This document shows positions 8,334-17,000 of a stretch of DNA of 64,000 bases, in pieces. The notes beneath the pieces were generated by a model. The model was given only the letters and a program-made list of their open reading frames with translations, had not been told where the DNA came from and made no database searches. The stretch lies in NCBI GenBank assembly GCA_036001465.1, contig DASYUH010000032.1, positions 124,001 through 188,000 of the forward strand, in the 5' to 3' direction. The position numbers were made by a program, and so were the translations under genes. Position 1 is the stretch's first letter, and each line of letters starts with the position of its first letter. This DNA comes from Candidatus Polarisedimenticolia bacterium. GTDB taxonomy: Bacteria; Acidobacteriota; Polarisedimenticolia; Gp22-AA2.

Positions 8334-9278
8334 TCAGGCTTTGTCGAATCGCATCAGGGTGTTGCGGGTGGGATCTCCATCCTGCAGGAGCCGCCTGCCG
8401 TGGGGCCTGAATCCCGTCGCCTCCAGGATCTCCTGAAGCTGCTGCAGCGAGGTGAAGTTCCTGACCTCGGCGGCGTTCGTGCTCCAGGGCAGCTCCAGGC
8501 CACAGTTGAACACGTCGTGCGCCAGGGCGACGAAATGGACCATCGACGGATCGGCCGCGTCGTGGTCTCTCACGATCAGCGAGCCCCCGACCTTCAGGGC
8601 CTTGTGACAGGATTGGATGAAGCCGTCCCGCCGTTTCGGCGGGGCGTGGTGGAATCCGATGTAGACGGTCAGGACGTCGATGCCCCCTTCGGGAAGCCCC
8701 AGCGGCTCATAGGCCCCTAGTGGAAGGAAGCTCCCGACCTTGCTCAGGCGGCCGCGCTCCACGATGTCCCGCGGCTGGTACGACGGCTTGTCGGTGTGAA
8801 CGAAGACCGGCGCCTCGGCGAACTCGAGCCGGTCGCTCAGGCGATCGTAGTAGCGGCCGGTCGATCCGACCTCGGCGTAGCGGCCGAATCGCGTGCGCCC
8901 CTCGAGCAGGGCGACCGTCTGGTCGCACATGATCTCTTTCTGCCTGCGCAGCGCGGGAAGGGAGTAGCGGACCTCCCTCAGGAACGGCTTGATCGACGGG
9001 AGCTCGGCGAGGACCGCCTCGTAGATCTCCCGATCGGTGAGCTTCTCCCGGGTAATTCTCGCGATCAGCTCGTGAAAATCCTGCTCCGGATAGAGATGGA
9101 AGACGTTCTCCAGGAACAGGAAGAACTGCTCGCGGAGCCGCGGATCGAGATAGATGGCCCGGAAGTTGCCGTCCCCGGCGGCGAAGCCGAAGCGGGGGTA
9201 ACCGGCGGAGAAAGCCGCCATCGCCCCGGCGACAAGAAAGTGAAGCATCTCGCGCCGCGTCACGGGGGTCGCCCGCAT
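8334..9278 (-). CDS. Class I SAM-dependent methyltransferase-like protein with an N-terminal export-type signal
   Basis: A 314-residue protein. The N terminus carries a Tat-like twin arginine and hydrophobic run (TRREMLHFLVAGAMAAFSAG). The C-terminal half resembles a class I methyltransferase: AEVGSTGRYYDRL in the SAM-binding loop position, GIDVLTVYIGFHH as motif II-III, KALKVGGSLIVRDHD as the post-motif strand, and FTSLQQLQEILEATGF late in the fold. An exported methyltransferase is unusual because SAM is cytoplasmic, so either the signal anchors the protein facing inwards or the fold has another role. It is first in an operon with the small membrane protein (three-base gap) and the FAD oxidoreductase. 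GGGGGAG stands before ATG 9278. Substrate unknown. Confidence 0.72.
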   Translation of the reverse strand: MRATPVTRREMLHFLVAGAMAAFSAGYPRFGFAAGDGNFRAIYLDPRLREQFFLFLENVFHLYPEQDFHELIARITREKLTDREIYEAVLAELPSIKPFLREVRYSLPALRRQKEIMCDQTVALLEGRTRFGRYAEVGSTGRYYDRLSDRLEFAEAPVFVHTDKPSYQPRDIVERGRLSKVGSFLPLGAYEPLGLPEGGIDVLTVYIGFHHAPPKRRDGFIQSCHKALKVGGSLIVRDHDAADPSMVHFVALAHDVFNCGLELPWSTNAAEVRNFTSLQQLQEILEATGFRPHGRRLLQDGDPTRNTLMRFDKA

Positions 9279-9414
9279 GATTGGAATCTCCCCCTGGGCC
9301 GCTTCCCCTTACAATTGGCGAGAGATTACGCCTGTCCCGGCGGAGTTACAAGTCTCCGTCCCCAGGATTCCCGGCGGCGCAATCCTCCATTCCCCCCCGA
9401 TCAAGATTTCGCGG

Positions 9415-9442
9415 TTGACCCGGCAAGGGATGAGGGTACATT
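9415..9442 (+). promoter_or_regulatory. Candidate sigma-70 promoter for the FG-GAP protein gene
   Basis: TTGACC (9415-9420) and TACATT (9437-9442) are separated by 16 bp and lie about 75 bp before the ATG at 9518. This is the best -35/-10 pair in the 239-bp divergent region between the methyltransferase and FG-GAP genes. It rests on sequence match only. Confidence 0.45.
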
Positions 9443-9517
9443 TCCCGCAACAAGCACGCGCCGAAACGACGACAACCCGCAGCCGGACCGGGCGCGCCCG
9501 GCACATGAGGTGGAACG

Positions 9518-12493
9518 ATGGACCTCCCGACCAGAATGCCACTGCGCGCGAGCCTCGCAGCGGCCATCGGAGCCGCCCTGGCGCTCGTTGCCATGCCGGG
9601 CCACGCCGAGCCGCTCTTCCCCAATCCCCTGTCCCTCGCGGGGATCCGCGGAACGGACATCGTCGCCGCTGATTTCAACGGCGATGGCCGGATGGACCTG
9701 GCCGTGACCCAGGAGAACACTCTGGCGATCGCGGTGCTCCTGGGCAGCGGCCACGGAACGTTCGCCCGCCAGGTGCAGTACGAGGCCTACCCTCTCGATT
9801 CGATCACGGCGGGTGACCTCGACGAGGACGGCCACCTCGATCTCGTGAGCGGCGGGCCGAGCAGACTGATCGTTCTGCCAGGCCGGGGGGACGGTACCTT
9901 CGAAGAGGACCTGGATTACTTTGCCGGCATCCCGGTCGTCGATGTCCTGGTGGCGGACTTCAATGGCGATGGCCACCCCGACGTGGCGGGTGCCGCCCGG
10001 GGTGGAGTGTTCTGCCCCTCCTGCCCCGACGTCCCGGGCGATGTGGAGATCTTCCTGGGGCGCGGCGATGGAACGCTCGGCCCCCGGACCATCATCAAAG
10101 CGGGAGACCATCCGGCCGCGATCGGGGCGGCCGACCTGAACGGCGACGGCCGCGTCGACCTGGTCGCCGGCAACTCCTCCTCGAACGACGTTTCGGTCTT
10201 TCTCGGGCGCGGCGACGGGACCTTCGCCCCCGAGACGCGGGTTCCCGCCGGGCCGCGGCCGATCGCCCTGGCGGTGCGCGACCTGGACGGCGACGGGCGG
10301 TCCGACCTGGCGGTCGGCGACCAGGGTACCTATCCGGACAATCCGGGGGAAGTCACTCTGCTGCGCGGGTCGGGCGACGGGACGTTCGCCCCGATGGGCC
10401 ACATCGAGGTCGAGGGATACGTTCTCGATGTCGCGATCGGTGATTTCGACGCCGACACGCGCGGCGACCTGGCGCTGGTCATCGTCGGTCTCCCGTCCCT
10501 GTCGTATTCCAGCAGGAGCGAAATCGCGCTGTTCAACGGACTGGGGGACGGGCGCTTCGGCCCGCAGAGGAGCTTCGTCACCGCGAGCGGCACGGTCAGG
10601 CTCGCAGCGGCCGATTTCAACGGCAGCGGACGGGACGACGTCGCCATGACCGGGACGCCCAATCAGGACCTGTTCGGCCCGAACACAGGGCTCCTCCTCG
10701 ATCCAGGTAGCGGGCCGTTCGGCGCCCCGGTCGCGTTCGCCGCGGGCCGCGCCCGCTCCGCCATGTCCGGCGATTTCAACAGCGACGGTCGCGCCGACAT
10801 GGCGGTCGCCAACGGCGGCGGCTTCACCTGCCAGCCGACCTGCGGCAATGCCCACGGCGACGTGTCCATCCTTCTGGGCGTGGGTGACGGGTCCCTATCC
10901 CCCGGGTCCGCCTACCCGGTGGGGATCGACCCGTCCTCGATCGTGCGAGCCGATCTGGACGGCGACGGTCGCGCCGACCTGGCGATGGCCAACGAGGGCT
11001 CGGACGACCTGTCCATCCTGTTCGGGAGAGGTGACGGGACGTTCAGGCCCGAATCACGCCTGCCGGCCGGGACCGGGCCCGCGTCTCTGGCCGCCGCCGA
11101 TCTCAATGGCGACGGCGCCGTCGACCTCGCCGTGGCCAACCGGGGCCGTGGGGCCGCTGCGGGCGGCGTGTCGCTCCTGCTCGGAGGCGGAGCGGGCTCG
11201 TTCACGGCCGCGCCGCCTCTCTTCGCGGGCCCGTCCCCCTCCGCGATCGCGGCGGGCGATTTCGATGCGGACGGCCTGACGGACCTCCTCGTGGGAGAGA
11301 GCCAGGATCAGGAGTACTGGATGTTCCTCGGCGCCCGGGACGGCACGTTCCGACCGCCGGTGCGCTCCCCCGGCCCCGTAGGCTCCGCCAACGTGGCGGT
11401 GGCGGACTTCAACACCGATCGGAAGGGGGACCTGGCCGTCTTCAGCCCATTGGGAGACGTGTACATCTTGTACGGGCGGGCGAACGGCGCCCTGTCGCCG
11501 CCGACGGTCCTGCACTCGTACGAGGGAGCTTTCGTCACTCCTCCACCGGGCGGCGCGTCCGCGACGGCCCCTGCCCTCGCAGTGAGCGGCGAGGCCGGCC
11601 TCCCGGGTGTCGCCGCCGACTTGAACGGGGACGGCCGGGACGACGTGGCCTGCGTGTTCCCAAACGGCGGCCGAATCCATGTGTTCCTCAATCAGGGCGC
11701 CGACCATTTCCTGTCCCGCGGCCCGTTCTTCACAGGGGACGGACCCACGGCGGTTGCAGAAGCCGATTTCAATTCCGACGGGCTCGCGGATCTCGCCGTG
11801 GCGACCGCCTCGGGGAGCGGCTCGGTCCTGCTCAACAGCGGCTCGATGGACGCCGACGGCGACTCCGTCCCCGATCTCGAGGACAGCTGCCCGGACCTGC
11901 CGAACACCGAGCAAAGGGATGCGGACCGCGACGGGCTGGGCGACGCCTGCGACGACTGTCCGGCCGTGGCCGACCCGATCCAGCCCGACTTCGACCACGA
12001 CGGCCTGGGGGACGCATGCGACAACTGTCAAATCCGGGTGAACCAGGAGCAGGAGGACTCGGACGCGGACGGGCTCGGCGACGAGTGCGACAACTGCATC
12101 GGCCGGCCGAACCCGGGGCAGGAGGACTGCGACCACGACGGCATCGGTGATGCGTGCGACCCGTTTTCGTTCTGCAATGGATTGCCGGGCGAGGAGGCCG
12201 TCGTGGACCTCTTCATCAGCTTCTCGAACGAACTCGGCAAGGGGTCCGGGACTCTCACATGGGGGACCTCGATCGAGACCGACCTCGCCGGTTTCAACGT
12301 GATCGTCTATGACTCGCAGGGGAACAGAATCCAGCTGAACACCGTGACCATCCCTTGCGAGCAGTGCATCACGGGCGGCACCGCCTCGTACCTCTTCGTG
12401 CTCCCGAAGCACAAGAGCGGACGCAACGTGTACGTCGAGATGCTCCGCACGGGATTCCCTCCCCGGGTCTTCGGTCCGGCGGTGAAACGCTAG
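9518..12493 (+). CDS. Large secreted FG-GAP/VCBS repeat protein with thrombospondin type 3 repeats
   Basis: A 991-residue exported protein. A signal peptide (SLAAAIGAALALVAMPGHA) precedes about 14 FG-GAP/VCBS blades whose core reads like ADFNGDGRMDLAV, an integrin-like beta-propeller set with Ca2+-binding Asp loops. At residues about 775-890 follow thrombospondin type 3 repeats (DADRDGLGDACDDCP and similar), Ca2+-binding and Cys-rich. The last 97 residues form a separate domain (GSGTLTWGTSIETDLAGFNV, IPCEQCITGG, PKHKSGRNVYVEML) that is also found at the end of the kelch protein at 56411-59575. A surface adhesion or structural role is likely; no enzymatic motif is seen. It is probably monocistronic, with a candidate promoter at 9415-9442. 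Confidence 0.88.
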   Translation: MDLPTRMPLRASLAAAIGAALALVAMPGHAEPLFPNPLSLAGIRGTDIVAADFNGDGRMDLAVTQENTLAIAVLLGSGHGTFARQVQYEAYPLDSITAGDLDEDGHLDLVSGGPSRLIVLPGRGDGTFEEDLDYFAGIPVVDVLVADFNGDGHPDVAGAARGGVFCPSCPDVPGDVEIFLGRGDGTLGPRTIIKAGDHPAAIGAADLNGDGRVDLVAGNSSSNDVSVFLGRGDGTFAPETRVPAGPRPIALAVRDLDGDGRSDLAVGDQGTYPDNPGEVTLLRGSGDGTFAPMGHIEVEGYVLDVAIGDFDADTRGDLALVIVGLPSLSYSSRSEIALFNGLGDGRFGPQRSFVTASGTVRLAAADFNGSGRDDVAMTGTPNQDLFGPNTGLLLDPGSGPFGAPVAFAAGRARSAMSGDFNSDGRADMAVANGGGFTCQPTCGNAHGDVSILLGVGDGSLSPGSAYPVGIDPSSIVRADLDGDGRADLAMANEGSDDLSILFGRGDGTFRPESRLPAGTGPASLAAADLNGDGAVDLAVANRGRGAAAGGVSLLLGGGAGSFTAAPPLFAGPSPSAIAAGDFDADGLTDLLVGESQDQEYWMFLGARDGTFRPPVRSPGPVGSANVAVADFNTDRKGDLAVFSPLGDVYILYGRANGALSPPTVLHSYEGAFVTPPPGGASATAPALAVSGEAGLPGVAADLNGDGRDDVACVFPNGGRIHVFLNQGADHFLSRGPFFTGDGPTAVAEADFNSDGLADLAVATASGSGSVLLNSGSMDADGDSVPDLEDSCPDLPNTEQRDADRDGLGDACDDCPAVADPIQPDFDHDGLGDACDNCQIRVNQEQEDSDADGLGDECDNCIGRPNPGQEDCDHDGIGDACDPFSFCNGLPGEEAVVDLFISFSNELGKGSGTLTWGTSIETDLAGFNVIVYDSQGNRIQLNTVTIPCEQCITGGTASYLFVLPKHKSGRNVYVEMLRTGFPPRVFGPAVKR

Positions 12494-12851
12494 GCGCCGT
12501 GCCGCCGGACGTCACCTCGTCATCGTGCACGCGTTCAACGCCGCTCTCAGGTGCTGGGACGCGCCTGCCGTGCGCACGCGGTTCAGCCCCGGGTCCTTGA
12601 TCCGGCCCAGATGAGACCTGGGACCGGGGCGATCGACTCCATCAGAGGAACGCATCGGCGGCCCTCCGACCCGCAGCATGAAAAGAACAGGACAAAATGA
12701 CCCGCGGAAGCGCGATCCGGGCATCGCTCTTGCATCTCAAGGCACTGTCTGCGCCGTGGACCTCGAAAGGGCCCCTGAAACGTGGACGTCCGCGGCGAAG
12801 GACGGACGGTGAAACAGACTCGTGTACTGGATCAAGGACAGGAGGTGACAG
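12494..12851. other. Intergenic region, no recognisable gene
   Basis: These 358 bases separate the FG-GAP gene from the helical repeat protein gene. I find no protein family on either strand and no clear promoter. The only firm element is AGGAGGTGA at the right end, a near-perfect Shine-Dalgarno sequence for the ATG at 12852. Confidence 0.4.
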
Positions 12852-13454
12852 ATGGCCAAAGCGACTGCAAAACAACAGAATGTCGGGTTGATCGAGACGG
12901 TGAAGGACGGGATCGTGCACGGCATCGAGGGGACCGGGGACGTGACGGGCGCGATGGTCGACGTCGTCAGCAAGACCGTGGCGAAGACGATTCAGGGCAT
13001 CGGTGGCATCGCGACGTCCGTTGTGCGCGCGACGGCCGAAGTGGTCCAGGGCACCCTCCAGGCCGTCCTCGACGTGGGCGGCGATCTGGGATCGGCCGCG
13101 AAGGGGATCGTGCTGGGCGTGCTGCGGGGCTCCAGGGAGGCGGGCGCCGCGAACCTCCAGACGATCGGTCAGACCGCCGAGTCCGTGATCCGGACGACCG
13201 CGCGCATGTCCGGCGACCTGGCCGCGGCCGCGAAAGGGCTCGTCGCGGGCGCCATTCAGGGTGCCAAGGAGATCGGCCTGGACGTCACGCAAGCGGCCTC
13301 CGCCGCGGCGACAGGAGCCCTCAAGGCCGCCGGCGAAGTGGGCGCCGAGGCCGGCGAGACGGTGCGCAACGCCCTGACCGGCTCGATCTCCGGCGTCAAG
13401 ACGGTACTGAAGGAGCCGTTCAAGTCGGACCCATCGGACAAGGAACGAGCCTAG
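12852..13454 (+). CDS. Ala/Gly/Val-rich amphipathic-helix repeat protein of unknown function
   Basis: A 200-residue protein with no signal peptide and no cysteine. Almost the whole length is built of repeated 11- to 18-residue amphipathic segments separated by Gly (IEGTGDVTGAMVDVVSKTV, IQGIGGIATSVVRATAEVV, LRGSREAGAANLQTIGQTA, IQGAKEIGLDVTQAASAAA), ending in a charged tail. The pattern resembles LEA-like, phasin-like or lipid-surface-binding helices; I cannot assign a family. The very strong ribosome site AGGAGGTGA ends three bases before the ATG, which suggests high expression. It sits beside envelope and stress genes, compatible with desiccation or membrane protection, but that is conjecture. 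Confidence 0.72.
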   Translation: MAKATAKQQNVGLIETVKDGIVHGIEGTGDVTGAMVDVVSKTVAKTIQGIGGIATSVVRATAEVVQGTLQAVLDVGGDLGSAAKGIVLGVLRGSREAGAANLQTIGQTAESVIRTTARMSGDLAAAAKGLVAGAIQGAKEIGLDVTQAASAAATGALKAAGEVGAEAGETVRNALTGSISGVKTVLKEPFKSDPSDKERA

Positions 13455-13495
13455 CAGGGCCCGGCGTCGGAGCAACCTGGCCGGCCCGGCACCAT

Positions 13496-13810
13496 GATTC
13501 CGAGGTCAGTGAATGGAGCCTCGGGCTCCACAAGGTCTGGAAGGTGAACACGGCGCGGCCGTTCCTCGGAGGGGGCTTGACCTTCGTCGAGGCGCAGGCG
13601 GACGTCGAATCAGTCCTCGGCGACGCCGATGACAGCGACGACACGACCGGCGCCTACCTCGAGGGCGGGATCTTCTGGCGCCTGGGCACGATGTTCAATC
13701 TCGGCATCCACAGCCGGATCGTCGAGGCGACCGACGTCACCCTGTTCAACGTCGACGGCGACGCCGATTACTACCAGATCGGCGCCTTGATCGGCTTCGG
13801 GAAGAAGTAG
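13496..13810 (+). pseudogene. C-terminal remnant of an outer-membrane beta-barrel protein gene
   Basis: About 104 codons remain in frame up to TAG at 13808-13810, with alternating beta-strand texture: EWSLGLHKVWKV, RPFLGGGLTFVEAQADVES, GAYLEGGIFWRLGTMFNLGI and a closing strand YYQIGALIGFG. This looks like the last four or five strands of a small outer-membrane barrel. No start codon, signal peptide or ribosome site precedes it, and the homologous-looking part begins 42 bases after the stop of the helical protein gene, so the 5' part of the gene has been lost. I infer a deletion whose left edge lies at about 13455-13495. Confidence 0.65.
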
Positions 13811-13838
13811 GTCCGTCCGTCCGTTCCCGCCCACGCGC

Positions 13839-14966
13839 TCAGTCGCTTCCGAGCATTTCGGCGACGGGTGACAGCGCGTCATCGTGCGCGCAGTAGATCT
13901 TCAGCATCGCCAGCACCGGCACGGCGATGAGCAGGCCCACCGCCCCCCAGATCCAGGCGCCCGCCATCAGCGCGATCACGATGGCCGGAGGACTCAGGGA
14001 CATCTTTCGGCCCACGATGATCGGAGTGACGAACTGCCCCTCCAGCGTGGCCAGGGACAGGAACACGACGGGGACGAGCAGCGCCCCGGACAGCGTGTCG
14101 AAGGTCAGGATGGCGACGAGGGTCAGCACGATCAGGGTGACCGCGCTCCCCAGGTAGGGCACGAAATTCAGCACGGCGGCCACGACCCCCCACAGCACCG
14201 GATTGGGCATGCCGAGGAGCGACATCGCGACCGCCGTCGCGGCCCCCAATCCTGCGTTGATGCAGGCGACTGTGAAAAGGTAGCTGGAGATCTCCTGCTC
14301 GATCTCCGTGGCGAGCTTGACGACCTGGATCTTGACACGCAGGCGGGGCGAGATCCTCACCAGCTTGCGCAGGGACGCGTCGCCGAAAGCGAGAATGAAG
14401 TAGAGCAGGATGATCACCTCCACCGCGTGCAGCAGGGCCGCCCGCGTCGTTGCGACCACGCGCGCCGCGAGGGAGGGCTCCTTGACGGTCACCTCCGTCG
14501 GCGGCGTGTCGCCATCCACGCGGGTCATCTCCTCCACCGTGTCGGCCGCCAGCCGGGCCTCGATCATCGAGGCCTTCACGGTCCGCAGCCTTCTCTCGAT
14601 CTCGCGCATCGTCTCCGGAGCGCGTTCGATCCAGCTGGTGGCGGGGTCGGCCAGCGCGTACACTCCGAAACCCGTCGCGCCCGTGAAGGCGGCGACCACG
14701 ATCGCGGCGGCCAGGGGGTAGGGCAGGTGCAGCGTGCGCAGCCGCCGCACCATGGGGGCCAGCACGATGGCGAGCAGGCATGAAATCACCAGAGGCAGGA
14801 GCAGCGGGCGCGCGATCCGCAGCGCCTCGCCGATGGCGAACAGCAGCAGCACGCCCAGCGCCGCGCGCCCCGTCCGGCTGTGCCACCAGGGAACGGACGC
14901 GTAGACCTCCAGCGGGGATTCGACGCCCGTCGACCCGTTCTGTTCCGCTGCGGCCGAATCGCGCAT
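13839..14966 (-). CDS. AI-2E family transporter (TqsA/PerM-like)
   Basis: A 375-residue polytopic inner-membrane protein of the AI-2E transporter family, members of which export autoinducer-2, act as Na+/H+ antiporters or are uncharacterised. Visible are N-terminal helices (ALGVLLLFAIGEALRIARP, LLPLVISCLLAIVLAPMV), the central soluble region with charged helices, and the family's C-terminal signature region (NPVLWGVVAAVLNFVPYLGS, LEGQFVTPIIVGRKMSLSP). Length fits the family. The stop is 29 bases from the convergent remnant gene. The start at ATG 14966 leaves a hydrophilic N terminus of about 28 residues. The transported substrate cannot be read from sequence. Confidence 0.9.
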   Translation of the reverse strand: MRDSAAAEQNGSTGVESPLEVYASVPWWHSRTGRAALGVLLLFAIGEALRIARPLLLPLVISCLLAIVLAPMVRRLRTLHLPYPLAAAIVVAAFTGATGFGVYALADPATSWIERAPETMREIERRLRTVKASMIEARLAADTVEEMTRVDGDTPPTEVTVKEPSLAARVVATTRAALLHAVEVIILLYFILAFGDASLRKLVRISPRLRVKIQVVKLATEIEQEISSYLFTVACINAGLGAATAVAMSLLGMPNPVLWGVVAAVLNFVPYLGSAVTLIVLTLVAILTFDTLSGALLVPVVFLSLATLEGQFVTPIIVGRKMSLSPPAIVIALMAGAWIWGAVGLLIAVPVLAMLKIYCAHDDALSPVAEMLGSD

Positions 14967-15011
14967 GCGACCTCACCAGGGAGAGGATGACGACTGCGTC
15001 GGAGGATCGGA

Positions 15012-15503
15012 TCAGAACCTGATGCCGGCCCCCAGCACCGCCTGGGTGTCCTCGGAGACGACGACCTTCATCTGGCCGTACGGACGGACGTCCCCCTTCG
15101 TCGCACCGACACCGAACACCAGGTTCATGCCCGCGTCGGTCTGGTCGGCATTCCCCGCCACGTTCTGGTCCCTGAAGAGCATCGTCGGGCCGGCGCCGGC
15201 CCAGATCGTGTACGGCTGGCCGGTCGGGAAGTCGTAGCGAAAGTCGAGACTGAAGGCGGTCAGGCCTCCCTCCTCGACGAAGGCGTGCTCGATGTTGGGA
15301 TTGCCGGACCAGTGTTTCGTGCCGCCGAGCCCGAACAGCGCCTCGGCTCCGAGGAACGGCTCCTCGGCGTCGGTGTAGGCGCCACCCCGGATCCCGAAAT
15401 CGGGCCTCGCCAGGCTCGGGGAGATCGACAGGCACCCGGCGAGCGCGCACGCGCTGACGAACAGAAGGACTCGAACGACCCTATCCTCGCGAATCGGTTT
15501 CAC
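15012..15503 (-). CDS. Small outer-membrane beta-barrel protein
   Basis: A 163-residue exported protein. A signal sequence with a Cys at its end (VLLFVSACALAGCLS) is followed by alternating strands (FGIRGGAYTDAEEPFLGAEA, TAFSLDFRYDFPTG, YTIWAGAGPTMLFRD, MNLVFGVGATKGDVRPY) and a final strand ending AVLGAGIRF, with the terminal Phe typical of outer-membrane barrels. The start is GTG 15503, because GGAGG lies six bases upstream of it and seven codons upstream an ATG falls before that ribosome site. It may be transcribed together with the downstream AI-2E transporter gene. No binding partner is evident. Confidence 0.78.
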   Translation of the reverse strand: MKPIREDRVVRVLLFVSACALAGCLSISPSLARPDFGIRGGAYTDAEEPFLGAEALFGLGGTKHWSGNPNIEHAFVEEGGLTAFSLDFRYDFPTGQPYTIWAGAGPTMLFRDQNVAGNADQTDAGMNLVFGVGATKGDVRPYGQMKVVVSEDTQAVLGAGIRF

Positions 15504-15583
15504 CCTTCCCTCCTTGCGGTGCACGGACCATCCGCCGCTCGATGGACTGACGGGTTGCCCTCGGATCGAATGGATCGGCTGGA

Positions 15584-15910
15584 TCAGCCGTGAACCGTCA
15601 ACTCGTTCACGACTTCCCTGACGCTCTCGATGTCCTCGGCGACCATCACGGCGAGCTGGCGCTCCGCCTCGGTGCGGACCTCGCCTCGCAGCGTCACGAT
15701 GCCCCGGTTCGTGTCGACGTTGATGTCCGTCGCCGCGACGCCCGGCTTGAGGGCCAGCGCGATCTTGACCGATGCCGTGATCGAGGCGTCATGAATCGCG
15801 TCACCGGCCGTGCGAGACTGCTCCGCCGGCTGGTCCGTTCCTGCGCAACCCCAGGCCAGCACTCCGGCCAGTGCGAACGCCCCGAGCCAATAACCCAGAC
15901 GGCGATTCAT
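15584..15910 (-). CDS. BON-domain lipoprotein
   Basis: A 108-residue envelope protein with a lipoprotein-type signal (LGAFALAGVLAWGCAG) followed by a single BON domain (DASITASVKIALALKPGV, INVDTNRGIVTLRGEV, ESVREVVNELTVHG). BON domains bind phospholipid, and in OsmY-type proteins they protect the envelope under osmotic stress. AAAGGAGG precedes ATG 15910 by five bases. It is one of two BON proteins in this stretch; the other is at 19190-19738. Neighbours are an outer-membrane protein and an AI-2E permease, which fits an envelope-stress group. Confidence 0.88.
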   Translation of the reverse strand: MNRRLGYWLGAFALAGVLAWGCAGTDQPAEQSRTAGDAIHDASITASVKIALALKPGVAATDINVDTNRGIVTLRGEVRTEAERQLAVMVAEDIESVREVVNELTVHG

Positions 15911-16103
15911 CGATACCTCCTTTCGATGCATCTCAGTCGAACTCGTGGGATGGTGAGAGCAAGCACGATGCCAGGCGGCTCCTTGCAGACTTAAGCTCTG
16001 TGTTCGGAGCACTTGTCGGAGAGCCGGAGCTGTCAGGCCTGCCCTGAATGGATGCGAAACGCGTCCCCTCGGGGGGACAGAGGAGCGAGCCCGGCCCGGC
16101 GGG

Positions 16104-17000
16104 TCACGCCGACGAATCGCGCCTCGAGGTTCCTCTCCCCCAGAGCACGGCGACGTTCCCCGCGACGCAGAGCAGAATCCCGAGCGCCAGGGACATGTGC
16201 CAGCGCAGCCCCTCGAAGAAGGCGGACAACAGCAGGGCCACGATCGGGATGGCCACCGTGATGTAGCCCGCGCGATCGGCCCCGATGCGTCCGAGCAGCA
16301 CGAGGAAGGCTCCGAACGCCAGAATGGAACCGAACACGGCAAGGTAGGCCAGGGAGAGAAGGTAGCGCGGCGACCAGTCGAACAGGAACGGCTGGCGGGT
16401 GACGAGCGCGAACGCGGCCACGAACAGGGCGCCGTAGAGCATCCCGAAGGTGTTCATCTGAACCACCGGCAACCCGCGGCCATGGTTCCGGGACGCCACG
16501 ATGTTCCCCAGCGAGGCGGTGACCGCTCCCCCCAGCGCGAACAGGACGCCGAGCGTCGGATCCCCCTTGCCGGTGCCGCGGCCTATCTCCGGCAGGAACA
16601 CCAGCACGATCCCGCCGATCCCCAGAACGGCGCCCAGCATGGTGGGTCGTTTCAGGGGGGTGCCGAAGACGATCCGTGTCCCGACGATGTTCAAGACGAC
16701 CAGGAGGGAGAAGACGACCGCAACGAGCCCCGACGTGACCTCCGCCTCGGCGAGGTAGACGCACATGTAGTTGATGCCGAACAGCAGGAGGCCTTGCAAG
16801 GCCATCCAGAGATGCTCGCCCGCCGAAAACCGGAGTCGGAGGCCCTTGATGCGGGCCCAGGCGAGGAGGATCAGGCCCGCCAGGGCGAAACGGTAGGCCA
16901 CCGACACGACCGGAGGCACCGTCCCGAACTGGAAGGTGATCGCCAGCCAGGTGGAGCCCCAGATGAGGACCGATGTCAGGTAGAGACCGAGAGTGCTCAC
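16104..17000 (-). CDS. EamA/DMT family transporter
   Basis: A 298-residue inner-membrane transporter with ten predicted helices made of two EamA repeats (first near SVLIWGSTWLAITFQFG, second near GVLFALGGAVTASLGNIVAS). Drug/metabolite transporters of this kind export amino acids or other small metabolites. The start is GTG 17000, whose GTGA overlaps the TGA stop of the upstream marC-like gene by four bases, a classical coupled arrangement. Pairing with MarC, and the nearby threonine aldolase, hints at amino-acid export, but the substrate is not readable from sequence. Confidence 0.87.
   Translation of the reverse strand: MSTLGLYLTSVLIWGSTWLAITFQFGTVPPVVSVAYRFALAGLILLAWARIKGLRLRFSAGEHLWMALQGLLLFGINYMCVYLAEAEVTSGLVAVVFSLLVVLNIVGTRIVFGTPLKRPTMLGAVLGIGGIVLVFLPEIGRGTGKGDPTLGVLFALGGAVTASLGNIVASRNHGRGLPVVQMNTFGMLYGALFVAAFALVTRQPFLFDWSPRYLLSLAYLAVFGSILAFGAFLVLLGRIGADRAGYITVAIPIVALLLSAFFEGLRWHMSLALGILLCVAGNVAVLWGRGTSRRDSSA

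Noticed and set aside
12512-12610. Minus-strand frame ending GLNRVRTAGASQHLRAALN
   Set aside because: Its texture is protein-like over about 30 codons only. There is no start signal and no family I recognise, so it is not called as a gene or remnant.
16997-17000. Apparent frameshift between the marC-like and EamA genes
   Set aside because: The GTGA sequence is a normal stop-start overlap; both genes are complete families of expected length.
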